NCBI GenBank assembly: GCA_015832175.1
Contig: WJXW01000014.1
Coordinates: 1,302,001-1,366,000, forward strand
Length of the DNA stretch: 64,000 nt
Origin: Paraphaeosphaeria minitans
Taxonomy: Eukaryota; Ascomycota; Dothideomycetes; Pleosporales; Didymosphaeriaceae
Reading direction: 5' to 3'
Under the pieces are notes generated by a model, which saw only the letters and a program-made list of their open reading frames with translations, did no database searches and was not told the DNA's origin. Shown piece by piece: positions 12,601 through 25,700 of this stretch. Positions within the stretch are counted from its first letter, which is position 1; each line of letters begins with the position of its first letter. Position numbers and translations under genes: made by a program.

Positions 12601-15600
12601 CTACTACTAGACCTATAGGTAACCCTTAGGTAATTAAAAGCAAAGTAGGCTAGCTAAGTAATTAGAAACCTAAGGTACCTACTACTAAGTAAGCTATAGG
12701 CTTAGCTAGCTAGTAGCTAAGAATTCGCTTAAGTAAGAAAGGAAGCATAGGACTTATAACCCCTAATTAGACACTAGAGCTAGGTAATCTTAGGAGTGAT
12801 CTATTAAGTAATTAAGAGATATCTAGTAGCTACTAGAACACTACTAGGAGAGCTAGCCCGCTAGAATCTAGGGATTTAATACCCTATTTATTAGTAGAAA
12901 CTAATTAGGTTACTAATTAACCTAGCGTAGATAACTTAATCACGCTAGATAAAGCAGATAACCTACTAGTGCACTAAAGGCGAAGGCAGATCTATCTAGA
13001 GGTAAGTAGAATAAGTAGGCAAAATTATAGTAAAGCACTAGAAATTAACTAACTAATAAATTACTATCTACTATTACAAAGATTAAGGAAGCAAAATAAT
13101 TAGGATAATTAGCTAGGGGGTAGGTAGAAGCTAGGTGCTTATACACTAATTACTAATTATCTTTAAAGTAATCTTAATATAATATTAGAGCACACGTTTA
13201 TACTAGAAGTAGTAGAGGCCTAGTCTAAGTAAGAAGAATATATCACACTAAATGTAATAGTATTTACTTCTATACTTAGAAAGGCGCCTAGAGCGTCTTA
13301 TATAGCTTAGACTTATAGAGACAAGCTTACACTAGAGCTAACCCTATAGAAACACCTTTATAATTATCTATATAGGAAGCTATTCCTCCTTGCCGCTTAT
13401 AAGGAGATCTTAACTTTATAAGATAAAGGTACTTAGATAGAGATTAAATAATTAAAAGTATTAGAGTAACTGCTCCCTTTAAAGTAGGTCTTTACCTATA
13501 AGTTTAATTAAAATAAATACTTTAAAAAGTGTAAAGCTTAAATTATTATAAGAGGAGATCTTTAGAAAAAGAATACTCTTCACTCTACCTATACTACTAC
13601 CCTAGTAGCAAGATCTTTTTAATTAGCTGTAGCTCTAGTAGCAGAATTTAATCTAGAAATCTTATAATTTAATGTAGTAGGAGCGTTTCTAAATGCTCTT
13701 ATTATAGCCGCTAATCTAGTAACTTATAAATTACCTAATAGTTTTAAAAAGCTAGGAAAGTGTGTAAAATTAAATTAAGCTTTGTATAGCTTAAGAGATT
13801 CACTACTTCTTTAGTATAAAGAATTTGTGGGATTACTTTAATCTTATAGACTCTTAGCTTTGCTAGAAGAGCTATACCTTTTCTTTAATAGTAATTAAAG
13901 TATTATTATTCTATTTTATATTAATAATATTCTTCTTCTCTATTACAAGAGTAAAGAGAAAGAAGCCCTAGATTTTTAAAAAAAGATTGCGAATAAATAC
14001 AAGATTAAATTAAAAGGACTAGTAAAGTAGTTCCTAGGTGTTTAAGTAATTAGGGACAGAGAAGTAAGATTAATTTCTCTAGTCTATAATACCTACATTA
14101 ATAAGATCACGAAAAAGTTTAATCTTTTAAACTCTAAGAGCTTCCTTACTACACCTCTATTAGTAGAAGATCTTATTCTAAGTATAAGAGAAGCTACTCC
14201 TTAACAAATAAAGCTCTTTTAAGAAGAGGTAGGATTAGCTCTCTACACAGTAATTATACTACGCCTAGATATAGCCTTTGCAGTGTTAAAGCTATTACAC
14301 TTTCTAATAAATCTAAGTAAAGAACACTTTGCTGCTATTAATTGTGTGATCCTTTACCTCTATTAAACTAGATAGTAGGCTATAGTCTTTAGTGGCTACA
14401 ATAGACCTAATCTACTAATATGTAGAAATGCCTTATTTGCTAATAATCTAATATTACAGCAATCTTCCTATAAATATATTATCCTATTATTTAGAGGAGC
14501 TATCCTATAGAAAGTAGCTTAACAAAACATAATCACTACTTTAATAATAGAAGCAGAGCTTCTAGCGCTTAAATATATAAGCAAAGAAGCTATAGCGATT
14601 AAGAGATTCTTTACTAAGCTTACTCTAGATCTAGGACCTTTATAGAAGGTTTATTATAATAATCTTTAAACTATTCGTTTAGTAATTAGAAAGAACAAAA
14701 GAATTACTACTTAACTACGCTATATAGATATTTAGAATATATAGTTGCAGTAAGAGTATATAAAAGGATTGTTTTAAGTAGAATATCTTCTAACTAGCGA
14801 AATGCTAGTAGATAGCCTTATAAAGGCTCTTACTTATTAGCAGTTTAATAGATTTAAAAGGCTATTAAATCTATAAGATATAAGTATAATAATTATAGAA
14901 TAAGAGTAGGTAAGTAGAGAAATAATCTATTAACTACCTAGAATTATTAATTTAGAGCTAGGAAATAAGAAAAGAAAAAGAAAAAAAAGAAAAGATTAGA
15001 AAGAGAATAGGAATTAGAAGAAAAGGAGATTAAAGAGCTTATTTATAAGTATATAGACTCTCTTCCTCCTCTACTTAATTATAAGGGTGCAAGAATCTCC
15101 CCTATAATTAGTAGTAAGAGATTCTCCCTATCCTCCTCCTCTCCTCCTCTCTATAGTAAGTAATTCCTTACCCTATCTACCTTCTCTACCTCTCCTTTAA
15201 TTAGTAGTAGGTAATAGCTTACTCTAGCCTCCCCTTCTTTAATTAGTAGGAGGAGAAGCACTTACCTAGCTTCTACTTTATTTTAGAGCTAATAGGCCGC
15301 TTATCTAGCTATTTTAATTAAGGTATTAGCTGCAACTACGCTGCTCCTTAATAAGTAGAGTAGAAGGGTAATTACCCTATTCTCTACTAAGGATTAGCTA
15401 GGAGGGAAGGAGTAGGACAGTAGTTATATACTAAGCTTACTCCTCCTAACTACTAGTAGAAAGAGGACTTTATAAGGCTACTTTAACCCTTTTACGCAGC
15501 TTAGTAATTAGCCTCTCCTATAAAAAGTATTAGCTAAATCTAGAAAGAATTTTAAAATAAAAGCTTATATTAGCACCTTCTAATAGTTAATAGTAGATAA

Positions 15601-16553
15601 AATCTATAGCTAGAGTCTAAATATATAGCTAGCTATAGAAATAATTAGTAAAATTAGCTAAAGTAATAAGACAACTTTATATATAGTAGTGTAAGAGTAG
15701 GTAAAGTAGGTATAGTAGCGCCTACCTAAGCTTAAAGCGTTATTATAGTAGTGTCTATTACTCTTTCCTACTAAAGCTCCTTTTAAGCAGCCTAAGTAGC
15801 TTACTTATCTAAGAGCACTAAGCAATTACTAGGGGCCTAGAGCTAGGGTAGAAGGAGCTAGTAGAGTAGAAGGATTTTAGTAAGAGAATTAGGAGCTTTG
15901 TTTAGTAGCTTTTATAGCCTTTACTACGTGTACTTTAGCTAGATTATTAGATATTTAAAAGAGTTAGTAAAGCTCTAAACAATAGAAAGAGCGTAAGGCA
16001 ATAATTAGAAGAAGATAACTTACTATAAAGTAGTAGGATTTAAAGGCTTAAACTAGTAGGCTTAAATTAAATAGGAGGTTAAAGCGTTAAAAGTAAAGGA
16101 TTAAAGAGAGAAAATTAAGCGCTAGTAAAGGGCTTATATACTCTACTGCCTATCTAATTATTAAGCGCTAAATACGCTCTCTTTTTACTACTTATTTCTC
16201 TTACTACTGCTTCTTCTTAATTAAAACACGCCTACCTATTATACTTGCTAGCTAGTAAGAGCGGAGAAATTACTTTATAGTTAATAGGAAGTGAGCGAAA
16301 AAAGTAGTAGAATAGAAGTGTTTACGCTCTAGGCCTTTATACCACGCTTATAAGCTCCTAACCTACTAGAAGAAGAGATTCTAGACATAATTCACAATAA
16401 GATTTATAATTTAAGAGATAAATAGCGATTGTTTTACTATTATAATAAATAGGGGGTGATAGAATCGCTATTCTTAAGATTAGGAAGGATTTAGACAATT
16501 ACAGATTACTTCTTAGAATAGGTAATCTGCTTTAAGCGATCACCTAGGGGGTG

Positions 16554-16748
16554 TGTTAAAGTAAAACACTTACTTCTGTGATTCTTTCTAGATCTACTAA
16601 TTTATATCACAGGATTCTTGCTAAGAGGCTCGTTTCTTTTGTATATAGTCTGCCCTTTTAGTATCCTTTCCTACAATCAGCTCTTTGTATTCTTTACAAC
16701 TCTGCTCCTGAATATCCTGTGATAGTTCGAGCCCTTTTTACCACAACA
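16554..16748 (+). repeat. Copia-D copy 2, 3' LTR
   Basis: 195 bp, TGTTAAAG to CCACAACA, preceded by a short G-rich tract CCTAGGGGGTG. Its second half keeps more CA/TG sites than the 5' LTR. Confidence 0.9.
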
Positions 16749-17385
16749 GGTAGTCTTATATTAGTGCCTATTCCTCTTAGGGGGAGGTAATAAACTACTT
16801 ATTAGTCTAGAGCTTATAGTTTATTATAACCTTTTAGGCCCTAAACTAGGCCTTTAAGCCCCTAAACTTAGTTAGGTTTAAGAGTAGTTTATAGTATAGG
16901 ATTAGCTAGTCTACGCTAGTAAATAGGGATCTGCCCCTTATAGTAGAAGTAGATAAGCCTAGAGTAGTACTAGCGTAGGCCTATTAGCGTATAAAGAGCT
17001 CGCGTAGCTCTTTATTCTAGAGTTACAGCGTTTATATAGTAGAGCGGTCTTTGTCTCTAGTAGTAATTAGTTTCTATAGTTATTCTACTAACTTAGCAAT
17101 ATTTAAGGTATCTATAAAGACTTATTGTAGACTCTATTATATTTCTTTATTCCTTTAAACAACTCTTTTCTAGAAGATCTAGAATTTAATGTTATAGGCT
17201 AGCCTTAGAGAGTAAATAGAACTATAAGTACTAAATATAAAGGATAAATTCTAGGTATTAAGTCTCTATAGGGGGTTATGCCGCTTATAAGAAGAGTTTT
17301 CCTTAGTAGGTCTACTTCTTTAGGGCGGTTCTTTTCCTTAAGATCTTTCTAAAGGCTAGGGCATAGTCCTAGCCTATCACACTTA
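16749..17385. other. Unassigned 637 bp segment inside Gypsy-B copy 2
   Basis: It lies between the Copia-D 3' LTR and the point (TCACA at 17385) where homology with Gypsy-B copy 1 resumes. Copy 1 has about 590 bp of unrelated RNase H/integrase linker at this place. The segment is less AT-extreme and reads best on the minus strand (stretches such as KDLKEKNRPKEVDLLRK), with RIP-type stops. I do not recognise it. Confidence 0.5.
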
Positions 17386-20295
17386 GCACTTGAATTATAT
17401 GCTATATACTATCTAGATAATATCTCTATTACTTAAAGTAGTAGACAATAGTAAGAAGCTTAAAGTTATACACCTTATAATTAAGCTCTATAGCTTAAAA
17501 TTTTCTTAATATAATAGTAACTAGGTGCCACTTCTAGTTCTTAAATAGCTATAAAAGGATACTATATATTATAAAAGTAAATATATTAGTCTTTAATTAG
17601 ATTAGCAGCGTAGGATTAAAGTAGCGTAGAATAGACGCACTTAAGAAGCGTATTTTAAGTATTTTAAAAGTGTTGTTAGCCTTTACTAACTATTAAAACA
17701 CTTAGTTCTTCTTAAGTAGGTTTAAAAGAGAAGTAGTCTCTTTATATATATACCTTAATAAATTGCCTATAAAAGTTTATAAAGCCTAGAAATAACTAAA
17801 ACTCTTAAATACTAGTTAACTATAGCTATTCCGTAATAGTTACTATACGTATAGGATTAGCGTAGATTCCTTACGTAGTTATAATAAAACTAAAGAGGTA
17901 GACTTCGCCTAAGGTAAATGTGCACTTAGTTAAATTAATAAAAAGTTTAGTCTTACGTAGTAATTTAAGCACAGTATAAATAGCGCGATAATAAAGCGTA
18001 AAATCCTGATTATAGGTATAGATAAGTATATTATCTAGATATATAATATATATGTAATCTAGGTGTAGTGCTAGTATCTTATTAATATACGCCTAGAAGC
18101 TTATAGGGGTATTAGTTAAGCTAAATAGTATTACTAAGTATTTAAAGTAGTTATAGCAAGTTTAGAATATAGTTTTTTACTTGTCTCCTACCTAGACCTA
18201 AATTCTATAGTAGGCGTTATAAAGATTAAGGGTTATATAGTAGTATACGCCTAATAGGTGGTTAAGTATCTCTGTAACTAAAGATAGTAAGTAATAATCC
18301 TTAATAGTAATTACGTTAAAGCCCTAATAATCTACGTAAAGCTATAGTATACTATTATTTTAGGGGCGAATAGAATTAGTGCTCTAGCTAGGCTAGTGCT
18401 ATACTTAATCTATCCCTTTTTTAAGGTATCTTCTAGATACTCCTAAAGTACCTTAAGTTCCTACTCTAAGAAATTATAAAGTAGTCTATAAGGAGGTTCC
18501 TTTCCCTCTATAATAAGGATAGCATAATTAGATTCTTTAAAATTTAGTAGGGTAGACGCTGCTTTTTTATTAAATATATTACTATATTTACGTAATACGT
18601 TAGAAATACGTAGTACCTATACTATATATACTTTATTAATGCGCGCTAGGTGCTCTAAGCTTATACTAGTTGTTTATAAGACCTCTAAAAGAAATAAATC
18701 TAAGCTAGTATACTTTATATTATCTTTAAAGTCTTTTATAGTAATAAGCTATATTAAAGCTATAGTATAGCCTTAGCGCTATATTTATAACCTGTAATTA
18801 AAGTAAATATTACTTTCTTATAGAAATAGGTTACTAAGTAGGAGGGGAATCCCTTCCTTATTAATACTATAGATAGTAGTTTTTGTTCTACGCTCTACCC
18901 CTATATTATCTATAATATATACCTAGAGCGTATAGGCAGCGTAGGTGCTATACTTTTAGGCCCTAATTTATTCTAGTATAAGGAGCTTAGCCCCTTTAAT
19001 AGGCTTTAAGTTTATTTTAATAGCAATAATTTAGCTAATTAAGCTAATATTAGCCTATAAGTTAAAAATTATTTAGAGTTTTCTCTTTAAGCTTATATTT
19101 TTAGCTACGCTATACATGCGCTTTATACTTAGTAAGATATAAATTAGTAGGCGCCTTACTATATCTAGATTATAGGTAAGGCTTAGCCTTTTCTTATATA
19201 GTTTACTTATATAGAAATCTAATTTAGATTTCTACCTCTACATTTATTAGTATAGTAGCTAGTTTTATAGTACTTATAGTAGGTAACACTTTTCTTATTC
19301 TAGGTCTTACTATTGCCTTTAGATATTTAGTATTTTAGTGTAGTATCCTTAGATTTCTTTAATATATAACGTAGGCTTAACTTATATATTATAGGTGCGT
19401 AGTATAGGTTTCGCTTAAGTATAGAGCCTAAAGTAATAAGGTCTTTCTTAGTTATAGGCACCTAATAGTAGTTAGTAATAGCCCTCTATAGCTTAGGTTT
19501 AAGCTTAGAGAAAAAGTGCTACACTCTTTACTTCTTAGTATAAGGTGTAAGTTAATCTTTAAGCATATTAAAGTAGGTTATAAAGGAGTAAATAGTTTAG
19601 TCTTTTTATTATATTACCTAAGTATACGCTGTAGCTGCTTCTAGGCTATAATTTACTAGGTCTAAAAGTAAATTAAGTATATACTATTTAAAGTACTTCT
19701 AGATAGATATTTCTCCCTTAGCTTTAAAGGTCCACTTATAGTATATATATTATAGTTCTCTTAGGTTGCCTATAAGATACTATATTATCTAGATAACTTT
19801 ATTTCTATCCTACGCAAATTCTTGTAGTAAAAGGTGAAAGGCTACTTTATAAGAATAGAAGAATTTATAGTGCTCTTTAAAGTTCTTACCTCTATATTTA
19901 ATAGGGTTTTTAAGTTAAAGCGTACACTTAATATATATTACTATATACGCTATAAGCGCGTTCTACTTATATATATTAGTGAATAGGATTTTAATATTTT
20001 TAGTAGTAGCCACTATGCTAGGGGTTTAGCTTATACTTCTAAGTTAGGAGATTTTATTTTCTAAGGTATAAAGTTAATATATAGCGCAAAGCTTATTACG
20101 CTTCTTTTTAGTAACTAGAATACGCTACTTAAGTATTAAAAGTAGGCTTAAGTTATATATTACTAGCTCTCCTCCTATATACTAGGTAAAAGGGTCTTTA
20201 CTGCATTTAGGGGCTTTAAGTAAGGTCTACCCCTTACTAGCAGCTTATATAACTTTAGGAGCTATCTTTAGACTGTTGTAGATAAAGTATTATTA

Positions 20296-20511
20296 TATAA
20301 GGTCTAGTTATAGGCAATAGTACTTGCTTTACACTAGAAAGGATAGTAAAAGGATAACTTAGTAGCATTAATAGAATAATACTTATTTTATTTAAGTTAG
20401 GGCGGAGTGTAGGTTTTACGCAGCTAGCTTACTTAGCGCATAGGCTCTCTATAAGTCCTTAGCGCTAGATACTATAACACCACAACAATATTATTACTTA
20501 TAATAAAAGAC
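20296..20511 (-). repeat. 5' LTR of Gypsy-B copy 2, degraded
   Basis: Reads TATAAGGTCTAG onward on the plus strand and follows the Gypsy-B LTR to about 20492. The last 15-20 bp (expected TAATCTACCCGTTACA) are not recognisable, so the outer edge is uncertain. Confidence 0.75.
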
Positions 20512-21955
20512 GAACGCAGTAAGGAGAAAAGAATAAGCTTCTTGCGGTAGAACTTTGTACACTAAAGAAAACTTAGGGCTTAATTAGGACAGAAATACAG
20601 CGTTATAATTAGGCTAGAAGCCTACTTTTATAAGCGCTAATTAGCTCCTAAAACCTAACGTAATAACGTTTTATTAATTCTAAAGTAGATACACCTCATT
20701 ATACTACTACGCAGCCCCCTTTCTTTCGCACGCATAAGTAGGCTTAACTATTACTACCTAGTACTAAGAAAACTCTGCTACCTTTCCCTTCTTACTACTT
20801 TTAATAAAATATACCTCTACTTTAACAATGCTATCTTTTTTACTAGCACTTACAGCTTATACCCTCTCTTTACTATTATTATCTTCTTTATCTATTACTA
20901 GTAATATAGATAATACCTCTATAACACCTATAAACACTATTGCAACAGTTTAATATAGTAATACCCCCCCTAGCACTAAGGCACCTATTATACACAATAT
21001 AGAATTGCTTATAAGTAAAGATATAGCTGCTATGTTTACAAGAATAAGATTAGTGTCTATAAATCGCGTCGCCTTATAGTGCTAATACTATACAGAAATC
21101 TCTAGACATCCCTTCTACCTACCTTTACCTTGCCTAACGTATCTAAACCGCCTCTACATATACTATCAAATCTCCCACTTTAGCACGTAATTATAGTGCC
21201 TATATAAATAAATACTAAGATAGCAGAAAATAGTACTTTACTCCCTCTAGCGTTAAGGTCCTAGTGGCTTGTATTTATTAAATACTATTTAATTATTATT
21301 ATATAGTATTAATAGTTTCTATAGTATATAGATAATTTAGATTAGAAGGAAGTTCTTGCCTATAAGGTTTATAAGCTTGAGGAATAGGCAGAATAGCGTC
21401 TTTATAAGGTAGATTAGTATGACATTCTTAAGAGTGATATTATCCTACCTATCCTTTAGAACTATATAGACGATAGCACAAAAATAGCTATATAATATTT
21501 ACTCTTATTTATACTAAATATACGCTATAAACACTCTACGCTTCTTAACTATTAGCTAGCTCTTTGCCTATAAAAATTAACTAATACTAAGACTAATACC
21601 TAGTAAAATTTTCCTATATCCTACTACTCTACGTATAGTTTTTCGCACCTACTACTTCTTAAATACTTTAGTAAGCTTTCTTTACCTACTACCTTTTAGC
21701 TAGTCTATAACTAATAGCTAGCTAATATATAGCACTCTATTATACTAAGTGTAGTTATGTACTTAACTTAGCTATTAATTCCTTTAGAAGCAGTAAACCT
21801 ATAAAACAATATACGTAGTGTAGAGGAAAACACGCTCTTTTTTTACCTATATACCCTTCTTATAAATAGCGCTCTCTTAGCTTTAATGCTAGCACGCTAG
21901 ATTATCTACTAGCTTTTATAAATATTATATTAACGCTACTAACATTCTTACTATC
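20512..21955. other. Unassigned degraded sequence, host of LTR-E
   Basis: No known element matches by eye. On the plus strand about 21340-21950 reads as a long frame broken almost only by TAG/TAA (for example VYKLEEQAEQRLYKVDQYD), so it may be a dead gene or transposon ORF. It ends at the CTATC target duplication of LTR-E (21951-21955); the same sequence should continue at 45761. The first 250 bp keep a few less-mutated islands. Confidence 0.4.
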
Positions 21956-22267
21956 TGTAGGTTTGGCTTAATCTATAATTAAGCATTTAAGGGTTAATAG
22001 TATACTATTATACAAAGGGTAAGAAGTAGGTTTAATTAATTACGTCTTGTCTATCGTACAAAGGGGCACTAAGGACCTTATAAAGTCTCTACCTCTTAGC
22101 GCTAACCTAAGCAGTAGGTCCTTGTGTAGGTCCTTATAGGTAGGCAAGGCCTTATAAAGTCTCTACCTCTTAGCGCTAACCTAAGTAGTGGGTCCTTGTA
22201 CAGGTCCCTATAGGTAGGTAGGCCCCTATTTTACTTAGTGCTATTTATACGATAAACTGTATAGACA
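21956..22267 (-). repeat. LTR-E 3' LTR (312 bp)
   Basis: Plus-strand ends TGTAGGTTTGG and TATAGACA. It contains a tandem duplication of about 75 bp (units from 22071 and 22146) built on CCTTATAAAGTCTCTACC. Same length as its partner at 45444. Confidence 0.88.
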
Positions 22268-22312
22268 CTAGTACCCTTCCCTTTCCTATCCTTCTCTATC
22301 TATATAGTTAGC

Positions 22313-22767
22313 TGTTAGGATCCGGCCGCGCGCGAGCAGCAGGGCGCGAGCTTATTAGACTACTAGTCCGCTAGAGTCAACTAACTAAGCAGTTAGATAA
22401 CAGGTTACAGGTCCTAAGGGTTCTAAGGACCGCATAGGCCTCGCCTATATAGGAACTCTAGGACGCGTGGGACTCGCCCGTATAGGACTCTAGGACGTAT
22501 GGGACTCTAGGACGTATAGGACTCTAGGACATATAGGATTCTAGGACGTGTGGGACTACTTAGTATATAAGAACGTAAGAATAAGCTTCTTATACTTATA
22601 TTTAATTTGTTTATTAATCTATTATTTAGATTCTAGTAGACCTAATTATTAACTTATTATACTTTGTAAGATACTATTATATTAATAAGACTTTCTACCT
22701 TCTATAAGTACTCCTGCTTAAGAACTAACTTTAACCTTTAGGACTAGCTACCTTCTTAGATTTAATA
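22313..22767 (+). repeat. Gypsy-A 5' LTR (455 bp)
   Basis: TGTTAGGATC to GATTTAATA. Contains about five copies of a 17 bp repeat based on GACTCTAGGACGTATAG at about 22447-22558, in the region that differs from the LTR at 2464. Confidence 0.92.
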
Positions 22768-25700
22768 TCTTAAACACCTTTAACATAAGTACTTTACAAA
22801 CTCCTACCTCTTTTATAGCTTTAGGTGCCGCTAAGATTACTCCTATAAAGGACAGTAGTAAGGCATATAAACCTAATCTCTACTTTAGTAAATAATTTTA
22901 AACTAACGTTTAGATTCTCTAGTTAGACCTCTACTTCTTTAACTTAAATAAACCCCTTAAAGATAAAAAGAAAGTTATCTTCGCAGTAATATATATGTAA
23001 AGAGATATAGGATTATAGATTTATCCTTACCTTAAAAAGTACCTAGGAATAGACTATAATAATAATAACGACGATTACGCAAATAAGCACGCTAATATAG
23101 TTAATATTATTAAAGATTATAGTAACTTTAAGAAATGCCTTAAATAACTCTTTAGGATTGCTAATAAGAATTCTATTACAAAAGCAAAGATTTAGACTAT
23201 AACTTAGAAATAATTAGTAGCTAAGTATATAGCTAAGTTCTGTAGATACACTGTGCAACTTAACTAGGATAATAAATCTCTTTAGAACATGTACAAACAA
23301 GGACTTAAATAGAAACTACGTAAAGAACTCTTACGTAGTAGTACACAAATTACTAACCTTAAAGAACTATATAAAGAAACTATTAGAATTAATAGAGAGT
23401 AGTTTTTACTATAATAGGAGCTCTACTAAAACCCTAGAGCGATAAGCTTTAGATAACTAGTAAAAATAGTTTATAAGAACTCTATTAGAATTGTCTAAAA
23501 GCAATAGCTAAGGAACTACTAGAGATATAAACTAATAGAAGATGTTTAGTTTAACTATTTAGGCAAAGGAAAAGGAGGAAGGATAGGTCTTAAGCAGCCT
23601 AATAAACGCGTCTCTAATAGAAGTTAATAATTAATAACTAAAACCCGTAAATGCTTTATATATAGCAAACTGGGCTATATAGCTAGGAACTATAGATTAA
23701 AGAACAAAGTCTATTAAACTAAGTTAAATGTACTAACTATTAAGGATTAAAAACTTAATAAGAAATAGAAAGTTATTATAATACTATTTAGTTACTAACG
23801 CGTTACACTAGAGTAAAGTGAGCGATTAGATTTACCTAACTTATAACTATATAAAGATCTAGAAGACGACTCTAATGTATACTATAACATAGAAAACGTA
23901 GAAGAGATACTAAGATCTCCTACTCCTTACCTATAAAGTAGGCGGGAAGAAAACAACCCTATGTCACCTAAGTATAAACTAAATATTTAGGACTATATAG
24001 AACCCCACTAGGCACTAAAAGAAATGCAACTCTACAAAAATAAGAAGTTAGACTACGTACTAAAGTACTACCTAGACTACTAAAATCCTACACACTAATT
24101 TTGTATATAGACGCATTACAAAGAACTAATATATATATAACACAAGATAGAGAAAGAGGAGAATAAGAAATAACCTAGAAGGAAACTGCGCTATAGATAG
24201 ATATAGATAGACTGCCCTATCGCAGCTTACGACGAACACCTCTAGGATAAATAATAAGTAAAATACTTTCCTTACCTTACGCTAAAAGGTAATAAATACT
24301 GTAATATGCTTATTAACAGAGACTATATATAACTATACTAGTATACGTGTCTAAACTAAGACTGCGAATACTACTACATAGCTAAACACTTAGACAGCTT
24401 TGTAAACTGTCCTACGCAAGAAGTAATAATAAAGCTACTAATTTAACTAGTATATAGGAACAGTAAAGACCGCAGGAGAAAAAACAGAAGAACATCCTTA
24501 TAGGAAGAAGAAGAAGACGATCTATATAAGTTACGTACTTAAGAATAATAATAGAAGTAGATACTTAGAAACGTATACTAGGCACTAGAACTTAACTACG
24601 ACCTACACGAATAGATGTCTTTTTTAGGCCTAAACTTAGATAAGAAAACGCCTTTATTAAATTAAATGCTATAGTAAGCATAGTATTAGTTAAGCTACTA
24701 GTACAGCTTAAAGGAATATAGGCTTAAGCTCTTATAAACTTAAGAGTAGAAAGGAACTTTATATTTTATTAAATAGTAAGACGAGCAGGACTTATAATGT
24801 TAGAGAAAAAAGTACCCTATATTATCTATGTCGCGAATAGATCCCTAATGCCTAAGACACCTTAGATATACTAGGAGGTCACTACCACAATAACAGTCTA
24901 AGGACATAAAGAGGAACTTACCTTAAATATCTTACTAGGATCTAAGTATAAGTTAGTCTTAGAATTACCTTAGTTAATAATACACAACCTATAGATTAAC
25001 TAGGGTATAAAGAAAATATTATTTAAACGCTGTAATTATGCATTATAAGTAAAGCCTACGCATTAACTAAAAATAATAGTAGATAAGGGAGTTATTAACA
25101 ACATAATACTATAATAGATAGTTAAAAAACGGAAGCACACCTTAGTAAACGCTAGTAGGAACTACTAGGTTAAAAAGCGTAAGAAGAAGGACAGTAGTAC
25201 ACCCCTTACCTTACTAAGAGAGTACAGGAAATAGACACATATATTTATAGAAAAGGAAGGAAAAGTAAACCTACCTAAACATTAACCCTAGGATCTTATA
25301 ATAGACCTAGAAGAAGGGAAAACGCCACCCTTTAGACTACTATATAGTAAGACAGGAGAAGAACTCCTTAAAGAACGTAATTTTATTAAAACAAACCTTA
25401 AGAAAGGATATATATAACTATTAAAGTTACTAGTAGTAAGCCCTTTTATATTTATTAAGAAAAAGGATGGATTAGACAGACTATGCGTTAACTACTAATA
25501 ACTTAATAATATAATAATAAAGAACTAATATCTACTACTAAATATTGCAGAGTTACGAGATTAACTATCTTAAGCTAAGATATTTATAATAATAGATCTA
25601 AGAGACAGTTACTACCTTATATAAATTAAGAAAGGTAAAGAATAGAAAATAGCGTTTTAATTACACTATAGACTATTTAAGTATAAGGTTATGCTATTTA

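Larger units (their letters stand above)
9504..16748 (+). mobile_element. Copia-D copy 2, full length, RIP-degraded
   Basis: 7245 bp with 195 bp LTRs (9504-9698 and 16554-16748), collinear with copy 1 at 34134-41451. Order is gag, integrase near 11600-12100, reverse transcriptase near 13480-14100 (catalytic site reads YINN at about 13917, both Asp changed to Asn) and RNase H to about 14880 (ends AEMLxDSLIKAL-like). About 1.7 kb of extra sequence lies between RNase H and the 3' LTR. Stops occur throughout. The right flank GGTAG does not match the left flank, so no target duplication remains. Confidence 0.88.
4563..20511 (-). mobile_element. Gypsy-B copy 2, interrupted by a solo LTR and Copia-D elements
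   Basis: Minus-strand Gypsy with 216 bp LTRs (3' LTR 4563-4778, degraded 5' LTR about 20296-20511). Its two halves, 17386-20295 and 4779-7604, are collinear with copy 1 at 31288-45134 and nearly equal in length once insertions are removed. Gag is near 20200-19400. RT is near 18600-17800, with the active site reading YLDN at about 18035, the second Asp lost by a TG to TA change. Integrase and a chromodomain-like end run to about 6100, then a 1.3 kb tail. It is interrupted by a solo LTR (7002-7217) and by the Copia-D block with an unassigned segment (7605-17385), which replaces about 590 bp present in copy 1. No target duplication could be matched across the ends. Confidence 0.85.

Noticed and set aside
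22768..22800. tRNA primer-binding site after the Gypsy-A 5' LTR
   Set aside because: TCTTAAACACC does not match a tRNA 3' end that I can name with confidence; RIP damage and self-priming are both possible.
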